Shown: positions 26,766-38,269 of the stretch, in pieces | Position numbering within the stretch: position 1 is the stretch's first letter | Layout: each line of letters starts with the position of its first letter | Assembly: GCF_007004065.1 (NCBI RefSeq) | Contig: NZ_VFSV01000018.1 | Coordinates: forward strand, 1-61,598 | Source: Palleronia caenipelagi | Lineage (GTDB): Bacteria > Pseudomonadota > Alphaproteobacteria > Rhodobacterales > Rhodobacteraceae | DNA: 61,598 nt | Reading direction: 5' to 3' | Position numbers and translations under genes: made by a program | The notes under the pieces: model-generated | Databases searched by the model: none | What the model was told of the DNA's origin: nothing | Seen by the model: only the letters and a program-made list of their open reading frames with translations

Positions 26766-27215
26766 ATGACACGACAGCTGCGACTTCTCGTTCTCGCCGG
26801 TGCGGCGCTGATCCTCGCGGCCTGCGCCACTGTCTATCAGACCCATGGCTATGCGCCACCAGCCAATGAGCTGGCGGCTATCGAAGTCGGGCGCTCGACC
26901 CAGACCGACGTTGCCGAACTGGTTGGCAGGCCGACGACGGAAGGCATCATAGACGATCGCGGCTGGTACTATGTGGAGAGCCTGTTCCGCCGCGATGACT
27001 ACCGCCGGGGTGAGGAGATCTACCGACAGGTTGTGGCGATCTCCTTCAGTGAGGCGGGCGTCGTCTCCAACGTAGAGCGGTTTGGTCTCAAAGACGGGCG
27101 CGTGGTCCCAATTTCGCGCCGCGTCACCGAAGCCAACGTGCAGGGCGTGTCCTTCCTGCGTCAGCTCTTCCAGTCCATCGGCAATTTCAATCCTGCGGAT
27201 CTGGCCGGGGAGTGA
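26766..27215 (+). CDS. bamE: Outer-membrane assembly lipoprotein BamE (SmpA/OmlA family)
   Basis: A 149-residue lipoprotein with signal and lipobox (LAAC, Cys20) followed by the SmpA/OmlA fold: IEVGRSTQTDVAELVGRPT, then WYYVESLF and VVAISFSEAGVVSNVERF. It is a subunit of the BAM complex that inserts beta-barrel proteins into the outer membrane. The start is the ATG directly before the signal; a longer frame upstream overlaps the promoter region of the divergent DUF177 gene. Confidence 0.9.
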   Translation: MTRQLRLLVLAGAALILAACATVYQTHGYAPPANELAAIEVGRSTQTDVAELVGRPTTEGIIDDRGWYYVESLFRRDDYRRGEEIYRQVVAISFSEAGVVSNVERFGLKDGRVVPISRRVTEANVQGVSFLRQLFQSIGNFNPADLAGE

Positions 27216-27218
27216 GAC

Positions 27219-27611
27219 CTAGGTCTCGGGGTCAAACCCCAGCGCCACCCCGTTGATGCAATAGCGCAATCCTGTGGGCGCGGGTCCGTCCGGGAAGACG
27301 TGTCCCAGATGGCTGTCGCAGCGGGCGCAGTGCACCTCGGTGCGGCGCATGAACAGGCGGCGATCCTCGGACGTGCCGACGTGATCGGGGTCCATCGGCT
27401 GGTAGAAAGACGGCCAGCCCGTGCCGCTGTCGAACTTATGCGCCTTGTCAAATACCGGCAGGCCACAGCCCACGCAGGTAAAGGTGCCGGGACCTTCGGG
27501 AAAATCTTCATGGGTTCCGGCCCGCTCGGTGCCGTGCTGGCGGGTGACCTTATAGGCCAGATCGGAAAGCTGGGCGCGCCATTCTGCATCGGTCTTGGTG
27601 ATCTTATCCAT
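27219..27611 (-). CDS. msrB: Peptide-methionine (R)-S-oxide reductase
   Basis: A 130-residue MsrB that reduces methionine-R-sulfoxide in damaged proteins. The zinc site is Cys46, Cys49, Cys95 and Cys98; the catalytic Cys118 lies in [10 protein letters not shown], with [13 protein letters not shown] and [10 protein letters not shown] as substrate-binding segments. It is convergent with bamE (three bases between stops) and divergent from olsB. Confidence 0.95.
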   Translation of the reverse strand: MDKITKTDAEWRAQLSDLAYKVTRQHGTERAGTHEDFPEGPGTFTCVGCGLPVFDKAHKFDSGTGWPSFYQPMDPDHVGTSEDRRLFMRRTEVHCARCDSHLGHVFPDGPAPTGLRYCINGVALGFDPET

Positions 27612-27730
27612 TTCGTCCTTTCCGGCAGTGTCACACTGCCATTAGAAAATCATGCTAACAGACAGTCAGCGGCTCCCCTGTGATGTAGGATCCGTTAGGC
27701 TTCGAAAAAAGAGGCGGGAACTGGGGCGTG

Positions 27731-28459
27731 ATGGTGCTGTTGAGCAAAGGCCGATACCGGGTGATCGAGGCGGAGACAGCCGATCAGATCGCGCATGCGA
27801 TGGCGCTGCGACTGCGGATCTTTCCCGTGGATGCGGCCGGACCCGACCCCTACGACCAGCAATGCCGTCACATTCTGATCGAAGACATCGCTACGGGTGA
27901 GGTCGTGTGCACCTACCGTCTGCGAACCGTGCACACCGCCGGCGAAGTCGATGACACCTATTCTGCGCGCTATTACGGGCTCGGAGCCTTGCGGCGCTTC
28001 AACGCACCGATGGTCGAGCTTGGGCGCTTCTGTATCGATCCGGACCGGTGCGACGGCGATATTCTCCGGGTCGCATGGGGGGCGCTGACGCGGATCGTGG
28101 ACCGTGACGGGGTCGGCATGTTGTTTGGTTGCGCGTCCTTCCAGGGAACGGACGCGGCCCAACATGCGGACGCCTTTGCCTTGCTGCACGCCCGCCATGA
28201 GGCGCCCGTGCGCTGGCGGCCCCGCGTCAAGGCGCCGCGAATCTTTCAACTGGCCAGCGCATTACGGGGGCCGCTCGATCCGCGGCGTGCCATGGCCGCC
28301 ATGCCGCCGCTTCTGCGGACCTACCTGACCATGGGGGGCTGGGTGTCGGATCACGCGGTGGTGGACGAAGAGATGGGCACCATGCATGTCTTCACCGGCG
28401 TCGAGATCCGCGCGATCCCACCCGCACGTCAGCGGCTCCTGAGGGCCGTCGCCGTCTGA
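27731..28459 (+). CDS. olsB: L-ornithine N-alpha-acyltransferase (OlsB-like, GNAT fold)
   Basis: This 242-residue GNAT-type protein matches OlsB: an N-terminal RLRIFPVD segment, CRHILIEDIATGEVVCTYRL, then ELGRFCIDPDRC and GMLFGCASFQGTD. OlsB moves a 3-hydroxyacyl group from ACP to ornithine, the first step of ornithine lipid synthesis. The second enzyme, OlsA, is not adjacent; an ABC-F gene follows instead. A GTG one codon earlier is an alternative start. The family assignment is good; the substrate is inferred. Confidence 0.8.
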   Translation: MVLLSKGRYRVIEAETADQIAHAMALRLRIFPVDAAGPDPYDQQCRHILIEDIATGEVVCTYRLRTVHTAGEVDDTYSARYYGLGALRRFNAPMVELGRFCIDPDRCDGDILRVAWGALTRIVDRDGVGMLFGCASFQGTDAAQHADAFALLHARHEAPVRWRPRVKAPRIFQLASALRGPLDPRRAMAAMPPLLRTYLTMGGWVSDHAVVDEEMGTMHVFTGVEIRAIPPARQRLLRAVAV

Positions 28460-28497
28460 TCTTGCCCCGGCGGGGGGCACGCGCTACTGCGCATTTC

Positions 28498-30315
28498 ATG
28501 GCACGCGCACCTCTTCTCCAGCTCTCCGACATTTCTCTGACCTTTGGCGGCAATCCCGTGTTTGACGGGCTTGATCTGGTCATCCAGCCGGGCGACCGGG
28601 TGGCGCTGGTGGGGCGCAACGGCTCGGGTAAATCCACCCTGATGAAAGTCATGGGTGGGCTCGTTGAGGCGGACCGCGGCGCCCGCGTCCTGTCACCGGG
28701 CACCACCGTCGGCTATATGGAGCAGGAGCCGGAGATGGCGGGGTTCGCCACGCTGGGCGATTTCGCGGGCTCCGGTCTCGATTCGTCCGAGCGCTATAAG
28801 GTGGATATGGTCGCCGAGGGTTTGACCTTTGATCCGGATGCGGACCCTGCAACGGCATCTGGGGGTGAGCGGCGCCGGGCGGCGCTGGCGAAATTGCTGG
28901 CCGAGGATCCGGCGCTGATGTTGCTGGACGAGCCGACGAACCACCTCGACATCCGCGCGATTGCGTGGCTGGAGGAACAGCTCAAGGCCACGCGCTCGGC
29001 CTTTGTGCTGATTTCCCACGATCGCGCCTTTCTCCGCAACCTGACCCGCGCGACCCTTTGGGTGGATCGCGGCGCGGTGCGGCGTCAGGAAAAGGGATTT
29101 GAGCATTTCGAGGACTGGCGCGACAAGGTCTGGGAAGAAGAAGACCTCGCCCGGCATAAGCTGGACCGCAAGATCAAGTCCGAGGGACGCTGGGCCGTCG
29201 AGGGGATCTCGGCCCGCCGCAAGCGCAATCAGGGCCGGGTGCGCGCCTTGCAGGAGCTGCGCAAGACCCGCTCCGAGCAGATCCGCCGCCAGGGTACCGC
29301 GGCGCTGGAACTCGATGCGGGACCCCAGAGTGGCAAGAAGGTGATCGAGGCCGAAGGCATTGCCAAAACCTACGGTGACCGCCGGATCCTGCGTCCCTTT
29401 TCGATCAAGATCGGCCGGGGTGACAGGGTGGCGTTGGTTGGCCCGAACGGCGTGGGTAAGACGACGCTTCTGAAGACGCTCACCGGTGAGCTGACCCCTG
29501 ACGAGGGCACGGTGAAGCTCGGCACCAATCTGGAGATCGCGGTCTTCGATCAATCCCGCGCCGCGCTGGATCCTGACATGAACCTTTGGGAGAGCCTGAC
29601 CGGCAGCCCCGAGATGCGCGTCTCCGGCAACGCCGATCAGGTGATGGTCCGGGGCACTCCGCGCCATGTGGTGGGCTACCTCAAGGACTTCCTGTTCTCA
29701 GAAGCGCAGGCCCGTGCGCCGGTCCGGTCCCTGTCCGGTGGTGAGAAGGCACGTCTGCTCCTCGCCAAGCTGATGGCGCAGCCCTCGAACCTGCTGGTGC
29801 TCGACGAGCCGACCAACGATCTCGATATCGAAACGCTGGATCTGTTGCAGGATCTGCTGGGCGAATATGACGGCACGGTTCTGCTGGTCAGTCACGACCG
29901 GGATTTCCTCGACCGGGTGGCGACGCAGACTGTAGCCTTCGAGGGAGACGGGCGGGCGACCGTCTATGCGGGTGGCTGGTCCGATTATCAGGCCCAAAAG
30001 CCCAAAGAGGAAACGGCCGCCGGAGCAAGGCCCGGAAGCGCGAAGGCGAAATCCTCAGGATCTCCGGCGCGGGAGCAAGCACCGCAGACTGGCCTCAGCT
30101 TCACCGAGAGCCACCGGCTCAAAGCCTTGCCCGCCGAGATCGCGCGGGTGGAGGCGGAGATCGGTAAGCTGCATGAGCTGATGTCCGATCCCGAGCTCTA
30201 CACCCGCGAACCGGTAAAATTCGCCAAGGCGACTGAAGCGTTGACCGAACGGCAGACCCGGCTCGAGGCTTTGGAGGAGGAGTGGCTGACGCTGGAGGAA
30301 AAGGCGGGAGGGTAA
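28498..30315 (+). CDS. uup: ABC-F family ATPase (Uup type)
   Basis: A 605-residue soluble protein with two ABC ATPase domains. Domain 1: Walker [10 protein letters not shown], signature [14 protein letters not shown], Walker [13 protein letters not shown]. Domain 2: [36 protein letters not shown] linker and a C-terminal coiled coil (residues about 530-605, rich in Glu, Arg and Leu) mark it as Uup. ABC-F proteins act on ribosomes or branched DNA, not in transport. The chosen ATG starts [18 protein letters not shown]; an upstream in-frame TTG is unlikely. Confidence 0.9.
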   Translation: MARAPLLQLSDISLTFGGNPVFDGLDLVIQPGDRVALVGRNGSGKSTLMKVMGGLVEADRGARVLSPGTTVGYMEQEPEMAGFATLGDFAGSGLDSSERYKVDMVAEGLTFDPDADPATASGGERRRAALAKLLAEDPALMLLDEPTNHLDIRAIAWLEEQLKATRSAFVLISHDRAFLRNLTRATLWVDRGAVRRQEKGFEHFEDWRDKVWEEEDLARHKLDRKIKSEGRWAVEGISARRKRNQGRVRALQELRKTRSEQIRRQGTAALELDAGPQSGKKVIEAEGIAKTYGDRRILRPFSIKIGRGDRVALVGPNGVGKTTLLKTLTGELTPDEGTVKLGTNLEIAVFDQSRAALDPDMNLWESLTGSPEMRVSGNADQVMVRGTPRHVVGYLKDFLFSEAQARAPVRSLSGGEKARLLLAKLMAQPSNLLVLDEPTNDLDIETLDLLQDLLGEYDGTVLLVSHDRDFLDRVATQTVAFEGDGRATVYAGGWSDYQAQKPKEETAAGARPGSAKAKSSGSPAREQAPQTGLSFTESHRLKALPAEIARVEAEIGKLHELMSDPELYTREPVKFAKATEALTERQTRLEALEEEWLTLEEKAGG

Positions 30316-30392
30316 TCGCGCACGCGGGGGACTTGCGCGCACGGCCTGTTCTTGCGACACCCCGCCCGCAACCCTTTGCAGCAGGACCCGAG

Positions 30393-31844
<1,452 letters not shown>

Positions 31845-31918
31845 ACTTGGGAGGGGCGCCGCCCCGCTGCCCTGCCGGGCAGCCCCCGGGATATTTGAAG
31901 ACAGGTGAAGGGGCCGTC

Positions 31919-33535
31919 ATGGCAGAGCGTCTCTATCTCTACGACACGACCTTGCGCGATGGGCAGCAGACCCAGGGGGTGCAGTTCTCGGTGGCCGAGA
32001 AGCAGGCGCTGACGGTGATGCTGGACCGGCTGGGGATTGACTATATCGAGGGCGGCTGGCCCGGCGCGAACCCGACCGACAGCGCTTACTTCGAGGCGGT
32101 GGGCGAGACACGGGCCACGATGGCGGCGTTTGGCATGACCAAGCGGTCGGGGCGGTCGGCGCAGAACGATGATGTGCTGGCGGCAGTGCTGAACGCGGGG
32201 ACCTCCGCGGTCTGTCTGGTTGGCAAGTCCCATGACTACCATGTGGAAGCGGCGCTTGGGATTTCACGCGAAGAGAATGTGGAGAATATACGCGCCTCCG
32301 TCGCCCATTGTGTGGCAGAGGGGCGGGAAGCTCTGTTCGATGCGGAGCACTTTTTTGACGGTTATTATTCCGATCCGGGTTATGCGCTGGAGTGCCTGAG
32401 GGCGGCCCATGAGGCGGGCGCGCGCTGGGTGGTTTTGTGCGACACCAATGGCGGGACCTTGCCTGCGGAAATCGGCCGGATTGTCTCGGAGGTGATTGCG
32501 GCAGGCATTCCCGGCGACCGGCTGGGCATTCATTGTCACGATGATGCCGGGATGGCGGTGGCGGGGTCTCTGGCCGCCGTCGAGGCGGGTGCGCGCCAGA
32601 TTCAGGGGACGCTGAACGGGCTGGGCGAGCGCTGCGGTAACGCCAACCTGATTTCGCTGATCCCGACCTTGCTGCTGAAAGAGCCCTATGCCAGCCGGTT
32701 TGATACCGGGGTGACGGTGGAGGGAATGAAAGCGCTGACGCGGATTTCGCGCCAGCTTGATGACATCCTGAACCGGGTGCCGCGCAATAATGCGCCTTAT
32801 GTGGGCGCGTCGGCCTTTGCCCATAAGGCGGGGCTGCACGCATCTGCGATCCTGAAGGATCCGTCGACCTACGAGCATGTGGATCCCTCGACGGTCGGCA
32901 ATGCGCGGGTCATTCCCATGTCCAATCAGGCGGGCCAGTCGAACCTGCGGCAGCGGCTGTCGGAGATGGGGATTGGGGTGGAAAAGGCCGATCCGCGCCT
33001 GTCCCGGATCCTTGAGGAGATCAAGGATCGCGAGGATCGCGGCTACTCCTACGACACCGCGCAGGCCAGTTTCGAACTTGTGGCGCGACGCGAGCTGGGC
33101 TTGCTTCCCCAGTTCTTTGAGGTGAAGCGCTACCGGGTGACCGTCGAGCGTCGCAAGAATAAGTATAACCGCATGGTGTCGCTCTCCGAGGCTGTGGTGG
33201 TGGTGAAGATCGGCGAGGAAAAGCGCCTCTCCGTGTCCGAGAGCATGGATGAGACAGGCTCGGACCGGGGGCCGGTGAACGCGCTGGCGCGCGCGCTGGC
33301 GAAGGATCTCGGGCCCTATCAGGACGCTATCGACGACATGCATCTGGTGGATTTCAAGGTGCGCATCACCCAGGGCGGCACGGAGGCCGTGACCCGGGTT
33401 ATCATCGACAGCGAGGATGGCGAAGGGCGGCGCTGGTCCACCGTGGGCGTGTCGGCGAATATCGTCGACGCGTCCTTCGAGGCGCTGATCGACGCGGTGA
33501 CGTGGAAGCTGATGCGGGACGGGCAGGGGGCATGA
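31919..33535 (+). CDS. cimA: (R)-Citramalate synthase
   Basis: This 538-residue protein has the CimA layout: HMGL catalytic TIM barrel starting YLYDTTLRDGQQTQGVQFSV, the metal-site segment LGIHCHDDAGMAVA, the catalytic GTLNGLGERCGNANL, and a C-terminal LeuA-type regulatory dimer domain. It condenses pyruvate and acetyl-CoA to citramalate, feeding isoleucine synthesis. DGQQTQGV fits citramalate rather than 2-isopropylmalate synthase. Its end overlaps the next gene (ATGA). Confidence 0.9.
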   Translation: MAERLYLYDTTLRDGQQTQGVQFSVAEKQALTVMLDRLGIDYIEGGWPGANPTDSAYFEAVGETRATMAAFGMTKRSGRSAQNDDVLAAVLNAGTSAVCLVGKSHDYHVEAALGISREENVENIRASVAHCVAEGREALFDAEHFFDGYYSDPGYALECLRAAHEAGARWVVLCDTNGGTLPAEIGRIVSEVIAAGIPGDRLGIHCHDDAGMAVAGSLAAVEAGARQIQGTLNGLGERCGNANLISLIPTLLLKEPYASRFDTGVTVEGMKALTRISRQLDDILNRVPRNNAPYVGASAFAHKAGLHASAILKDPSTYEHVDPSTVGNARVIPMSNQAGQSNLRQRLSEMGIGVEKADPRLSRILEEIKDREDRGYSYDTAQASFELVARRELGLLPQFFEVKRYRVTVERRKNKYNRMVSLSEAVVVVKIGEEKRLSVSESMDETGSDRGPVNALARALAKDLGPYQDAIDDMHLVDFKVRITQGGTEAVTRVIIDSEDGEGRRWSTVGVSANIVDASFEALIDAVTWKLMRDGQGA

Positions 33536-34272
33536 CGCTTCAGGCTTGTGCCGAGTTTGTCCGCAAGGGCGACCCGGATCGGTTCCGTGCTGTGATGGCT
33601 GCCCCACCGGCTGCCCGGGAAAAACTCTTTCCGATCTATGCCATGAATGTGGAGGTGTCGCGCGCGCCTTGGGTCACGCAGGAGCCGTTGATCGCCGAGA
33701 TGCGGCTGCAGTGGTGGCGTGACGCACTGGATGAGATCGCCTCGGGCGGTCCTGTCCGGCGGCACGAGGTGGTGACGCCACTGACTGAGGTTCTTGACGC
33801 CGAGGGCGCGCGGCTGCTGGACGGCGTTGTAGTGGCGCGGCGCTGGGACATTGCGCGCGAGCCTTTTGTTGATACAGCGGCGCTGATCCGGCATCTGGAG
33901 GCCACGGCGGGCACGCTCATGTGGGTCGCGGGCCGGGCCTTGGGGTCCGATCAGGAAGCGCCGCTGCGCAAGATTGGTACAGCGGGGGGCGTCGCGAACT
34001 GGCTGGTCTCGGTTCCCTCTCTGAAAGCGCATGGGCTGCAACCACTGCCTGATGAGAGTGACTCCGGGATCGTTGCGCTGGCACGCGAAGGGCAAAAGCT
34101 GCTGAGCCGTGTCCGCGGACCGGGACGGATCGCCGCTCTGTCTGCATCGGAGGCGCAGCCGGTTCTGCAACGGGCCATTCGGGATCCGGGTCTGGTCGCA
34201 GGCGCCGCGCTGGAGAGACCCCAGGCTGTGCGTTCAGCGCGATTGTTGCGCCTGGCGATGATCGGACGCTGA
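33532..34272 (+). CDS. Squalene/phytoene-synthase-like protein, NDUFAF6-type, without catalytic Asp motifs
   Basis: A 246-residue all-helical protein of the SQS/PSY superfamily. LFPIYAMNVEVSRAPW and IAEMRLQWWRDALDEI match the clade related to the mitochondrial complex I assembly factor NDUFAF6. The two Asp-rich motifs of true prenyl synthases are missing: the first region reads MNVEVSRAPW, and the second reads GTAGGVANWLVSVP. It is therefore unlikely to be a carotenoid enzyme; a role in respiratory-complex assembly is inferred from the clade only. It overlaps cimA by four bases (ATGA) and is probably co-transcribed. Confidence 0.8.
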   Translation: MTLQACAEFVRKGDPDRFRAVMAAPPAAREKLFPIYAMNVEVSRAPWVTQEPLIAEMRLQWWRDALDEIASGGPVRRHEVVTPLTEVLDAEGARLLDGVVVARRWDIAREPFVDTAALIRHLEATAGTLMWVAGRALGSDQEAPLRKIGTAGGVANWLVSVPSLKAHGLQPLPDESDSGIVALAREGQKLLSRVRGPGRIAALSASEAQPVLQRAIRDPGLVAGAALERPQAVRSARLLRLAMIGR

Positions 34273-34402
34273 GACTCGCGACGTTGATCCGGGACCCCAT
34301 GTCCGATCACGGTTCGGGCGGTGTTCAGCGCGCGGTTGCGCTGACAGGTAGAACTCGGCGACATCCGAGCCTATCTGTTCGGAGCCAGACAGGAGGCGCG
34401 GG

Positions 34403-35806
34403 ATGATTGGTGAGATGAAGGACGGGATCCTGACCGGGCTCGGGCGGGCAGGGCGGCGGCTGACGGGGGGCTTTGAGCCGACCCTCAGGCTCGGCGTCAC
34501 GGGGCTCAGCCGCGCGGGCAAGACCGTCTTTATCACCTCGCTCGTCGCTAATTTGCTGGAGCGCGGGCGGATGCCGGGGATGCGCTCTGTCACGGACGGA
34601 GCGATCAAGGCCGTCTGGCTGCAACCTCAGCCGAGCGATACGCTGCCGCGCTTTGATTACGAGACCAATCTGGAGACCATGACCGGCCCGGCCCCCGACT
34701 GGCCCGACAGCACCCGCGCGGTGTCCGAGTTGCGCCTGTCCTTCAGGGTTGAGCCGGGTGGGCTGCTTGCGGGGGTGCGGGGGCCGAAGACCCTGCATCT
34801 GGATATCGTCGATTATCCCGGAGAATGGCTTCTCGATCTCTCGCTCTTGGAAAAGGAGTTCGACGACTGGTCCGCCGATGCGCTGGAACGTGCCTCCCGC
34901 CGCTCGGAGGCCACCGCGTTCCGGGAGGCGCTGGAGGGGGCCGACCCCGAGGCCCCCTTTGACATCCGGCAGGCGACGGCGCTGGCCGAGGGCTGGACGC
35001 AATATCTGCACGCGGCCAAAGCGGCGGGCTATTCCGACTGTTCGCCGGGGCGGTTCCTGCTGCCCGGGCCCATGGAGGGCTCGCCTGCGCTGACCTTCGC
35101 TCCATTGCCCCCCGGCGAGGCGCCGAAGGGCTCGCTGCGTGCCGAGTTTCGCCGCCGCTACGAGGCCTATAAGCGGGAGATCGTGCGACCGTTTTTCCGC
35201 GATCATTTCGCCCGGATCGACCGGCAGATCGTTCTGGTGGACGCGCTGGGGGCGATTCATGCGGGGCCGCAGGCGGTCGAGGATCTGCGTCGCGCCATGG
35301 CCGATGTGTTGGGCGCCTTCCGGCCCGGGCGCAACGCGTTCCTGACCGAAATCCTGCGGGGTAAGCGGGTGGAAAAGATTCTCTTTGCCGCGACGAAGGC
35401 CGATCATCTTCACCACACCCAGCACGGGCGGCTGACCCGGATCATGGAGGCGCTGGTCACCGACGCGAAAGCCCGCGCCGATTACGCGGGTGCCCAGACG
35501 GCGGCCATCGCCATGGCCTCGCTCCGCGCCACGACCGAGGACCAGATCGAGGTGAATGGCGAGATGGCGAATGTGGTGCGTGGCATCCTGCGGGACGGGC
35601 GGCGGGCGGCGTTTTCGCCCGGGGAGCTGCCCGAAGATCCCCGGCAGCTTCTGGCGCAGGGACGGCAGGGACAGGAGGACTGGCTCGGCGGAGATTACGA
35701 GGTCATGGACATCCTGCCTCAGCCCCTGACCCTCGCCCCGGGCGAAGGTCCGCCCCATATCCGCCTCGACCGCGCGGCGGAGTTTCTCATCGGCGACAAG
35801 CTTTGA
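34403..35806 (+). CDS. ycjX: YcjX-family P-loop protein (DUF463)
   Basis: A 467-residue predicted GTP-binding protein: P-loop GLSRAGKT at 34-41 (LRLGVTGLSRAGKTVFITSL), then the switch-like stretch LHLDIVDYPGEWLLDLSLL and VLVDALGAI-like IVLVDALGAIH, with the family C-terminus. In many proteobacteria ycjX is followed by ycjF, as here, 28 bases later. The function is unclear; in enterobacteria it is linked to phage-shock and stress responses. Confidence 0.9.
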   Translation: MIGEMKDGILTGLGRAGRRLTGGFEPTLRLGVTGLSRAGKTVFITSLVANLLERGRMPGMRSVTDGAIKAVWLQPQPSDTLPRFDYETNLETMTGPAPDWPDSTRAVSELRLSFRVEPGGLLAGVRGPKTLHLDIVDYPGEWLLDLSLLEKEFDDWSADALERASRRSEATAFREALEGADPEAPFDIRQATALAEGWTQYLHAAKAAGYSDCSPGRFLLPGPMEGSPALTFAPLPPGEAPKGSLRAEFRRRYEAYKREIVRPFFRDHFARIDRQIVLVDALGAIHAGPQAVEDLRRAMADVLGAFRPGRNAFLTEILRGKRVEKILFAATKADHLHHTQHGRLTRIMEALVTDAKARADYAGAQTAAIAMASLRATTEDQIEVNGEMANVVRGILRDGRRAAFSPGELPEDPRQLLAQGRQGQEDWLGGDYEVMDILPQPLTLAPGEGPPHIRLDRAAEFLIGDKL

Positions 35807-35834
35807 TCCGTCGCGACATCGGAAAGGACAGGCC

Positions 35835-36857
35835 ATGAGCGAGCGCAGGGGACCGATCCTGATCGAAGACGAGGCTGTCGAGGCGCGGCCCTCGCCCGCA
35901 GAGGTGCCGCCAGTGACCGATGACGGCGAGATCCCGCAACCCGAGGCCATGCGCACCATCGCGGCCCTGACCGCTCGCAAGAGCTCTGCGTTGGGGCGCT
36001 GGTTCTGGCGGCTTCTGGGTGCGGTCGTGCTGTTCTTTTTGTCCGTCTCCACATGGGCGGCGATTGAGTCGATGCTGGCCCGCAGCGAGATCCTTGGGCT
36101 GATCGCCATGGGGCTTGTGGGCCTTTTTGCACTGGTGGTGCTGGCGGTGATCCTGCGCGAGCTGACGGCCTTGTCCCGGCTGAAGGCGGTGGCGGTGCTG
36201 CAAAAGGACGCCACGCAGGCGCTGGCCGATGAGGATCTTGCCTCCGCCCGCAAGGTGGCTGACGGGATGGAGCGGCTCTATCACGGGCGTCCTGAGCTGG
36301 ATCTGCACCGCCAGAGCTTCGCCGATCGGCGAGAAGACCAGTTCGATGCCGATGCGCTGCTGGAGCTGGCCGAGACCGAACTGCTGGTACCGCTCGACGC
36401 GGCCGCGCGGATCGAGATCGAGGCCGCCGCCCGTCAGGTTGCAACGGTCACGGCGCTGGTGCCGCTGGCGCTGGCCGACGTGCTGGCGGCGCTCCTGTCC
36501 AACGTGCGGATGATCCGCCGCATTGCCGAGATCTATGGCGGGCGGGCCGGGACGCTGGGAGCGTGGCGGCTTCTGCGCGCGGTGTTTGGCCATCTGGTGG
36601 CCACGGGGGCCGTTGCGGTGGGCGACGATCTGCTGGGCTCGGTCGCGGGGGGCTCGGTCCTGTCGCGGGTCAGCCGCCGCTTTGGCGAGGGCATCGTGAA
36701 TGGCGCGCTCACCGCCCGTGTCGGTGTCGCTGCCATGGAGGTCTGCCGTCCGCTGCCGTTCCGCCGGTCCACCCGTCCGCAGGTTCATGCGCTGGTCGCC
36801 CGCGCATTGGGCGGGTTGGTGCCGAAAATGGGCCGTGATGGGGACGCGAAAGACTGA
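35835..36857 (+). CDS. ycjF: YcjF-family inner-membrane protein (DUF697, TIGR01620)
   Basis: A 340-residue partner of YcjX: an acidic cytosolic N-terminus, two close membrane helices (about 53-73 and 85-108) and a long C-terminal DUF697 region with further hydrophobic segments (VTALVPLALADVLAALLSN, LVATGAVAVGDDLLGSVAGG). It follows ycjX with GGAAAGGACAGGCC before the start, and both are likely one operon. Confidence 0.88.
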   Translation: MSERRGPILIEDEAVEARPSPAEVPPVTDDGEIPQPEAMRTIAALTARKSSALGRWFWRLLGAVVLFFLSVSTWAAIESMLARSEILGLIAMGLVGLFALVVLAVILRELTALSRLKAVAVLQKDATQALADEDLASARKVADGMERLYHGRPELDLHRQSFADRREDQFDADALLELAETELLVPLDAAARIEIEAAARQVATVTALVPLALADVLAALLSNVRMIRRIAEIYGGRAGTLGAWRLLRAVFGHLVATGAVAVGDDLLGSVAGGSVLSRVSRRFGEGIVNGALTARVGVAAMEVCRPLPFRRSTRPQVHALVARALGGLVPKMGRDGDAKD

Positions 36858-36942
36858 ATTTCGCCCCCTGCGGGTGGAACCCTGAGGCTTGCAGCGGCTT
36901 GGTGTGTCAGACCCCCGCTTTGCCAGATCTGGAGCCGCCCCC

Positions 36943-38112
36943 ATGACCGCGCCAACAGACGCGACGACCTCGACCCCGGATGCCGAGACAGACGAGATCC
37001 GGCGGCTGCAACTGCTGGAACTCCGCCGCGTCAGGATCATACTGACGGTGATCGTGCTCGCGGGTCTCCCGGTCATCCTGTTCTTCGCCAAGGATCTGGT
37101 GATGCCCGTGATCCTTGGCCTCCTGATCGCGTTGACCTTCAGCCCGGTGGTGCGCTTTTTCGACCGGCTCGGGGTGCCGCCCGCCGCCACCGCCGTAGCT
37201 CTGATCGTCACCATGACCGTTTCCATGGGGATCGGGGTTTACGCCCTGAGCGCACCGGTGGCGGAGTGGGTCGACGACGCGCCCCGGATGGGCCGCGAAA
37301 TCGAGCGAAAGCTCTCCGGCGTTATCGATTCGATTTCTCAGGTCAAAGAGGCGTCGGAACAGGTCGAGGAGATTACCGGGCAGGCCGACGACAAAGAGGT
37401 CGAGCGTGTCGCGGTGGAGACGCCCAGCATCCTGAACTCTGCGGCAAGCTATGCCGCGCGTACCATGACCACGATTGCCGTGGCGCTGGTGCTGGCGCTG
37501 TTCCTGCTGACCTCGCGCGACATGTTCTCGGCCAAGCTGGTGGAGTCGCTGCCCACGCTCTCGGATAAGAAGCGCGCGCTGAAGATTGTGAACGGGGTCG
37601 AACGCTCCATCTCGCGCTATCTGTTTACCATCACCCTGATCAACGCGGGGCTGGGTGTTGTGACCGGGCTGCTCATGTGGATGATTGGGATGCCAAACCC
37701 GGTGATCTGGGGGCTCGTGGCCTTTTCCTTCAACTACCTGCCAATCATCGGCGCCCTGGCCGGGGCGGCGCTGGTAGCGGGAGTGGCCGTGATCACCTAC
37801 GATACACTTGGCCAGGCGATGCTCGCGCCGCTGCTCTACTGGGGTGCGACCGCCGTCGAAGGTCAGTTCGTCACGCCAACCATCGTCGGGCGCAGGCTGA
37901 AGCTGAATACCGTGTCGGTCTTCCTGACGGTGGTGTTCTGGGGCTGGATCTGGGGCATTGCGGGCGCGCTCCTCGCCGTGCCGTTCCTCGTCGGGATTAA
38001 GGTCATTTGCGACAACGTCCAGAGCCTCCGGGTCGTCGGCCACTTCCTCGGCTCGGCAGACACCGCGATACACGATCCGGACGCGCCACCTGCACGCAAA
38101 GCGGCGACCTGA
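36943..38112 (+). CDS. AI-2E family transporter (PerM/YdiK-like)
   Basis: A 389-residue membrane protein with about eight segments in two groups, a soluble helical region between (about 105-165, EIERKLSGVIDSISQVKEAS), and the family core: YLFTITLINAGLGVVTGLLMW, NYLPIIGALAGAALVAGVAV, EGQFVTPTIVGRRLKLN. Such proteins export AI-2 in some species or work as ion exchangers; the substrate here is unknown. The start used is the ATG before TAPTDAT; an 18-codon upstream extension is doubtful. A good terminator follows. Confidence 0.88.
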   Translation: MTAPTDATTSTPDAETDEIRRLQLLELRRVRIILTVIVLAGLPVILFFAKDLVMPVILGLLIALTFSPVVRFFDRLGVPPAATAVALIVTMTVSMGIGVYALSAPVAEWVDDAPRMGREIERKLSGVIDSISQVKEASEQVEEITGQADDKEVERVAVETPSILNSAASYAARTMTTIAVALVLALFLLTSRDMFSAKLVESLPTLSDKKRALKIVNGVERSISRYLFTITLINAGLGVVTGLLMWMIGMPNPVIWGLVAFSFNYLPIIGALAGAALVAGVAVITYDTLGQAMLAPLLYWGATAVEGQFVTPTIVGRRLKLNTVSVFLTVVFWGWIWGIAGALLAVPFLVGIKVICDNVQSLRVVGHFLGSADTAIHDPDAPPARKAAT

Positions 38113-38190
38113 GCGGCTTGTCGTCCGGCGCGCACTCTGGCAAAGGGAGCGCAAGATGGACCGGTTGCTCAGAGATCAGCGAATTACCGG

Positions 38191-38224
38191 CCCGGCGGAC
38201 TGACCTTGTCCGCCGGGATTTTTT
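38191..38224 (+). terminator. Rho-independent terminator before ileS
   Basis: CCCGGCGGAC and GTCCGCCGGG pair perfectly over 10 bp with a 7-base loop, directly followed by ATTTTTT. It ends the AI-2E transporter transcript. Confidence 0.85.
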
Positions 38225-38269
38225 CGTGCGACCCCCCATGATTTCACTGTGAAACGGAACGCCTGACCC

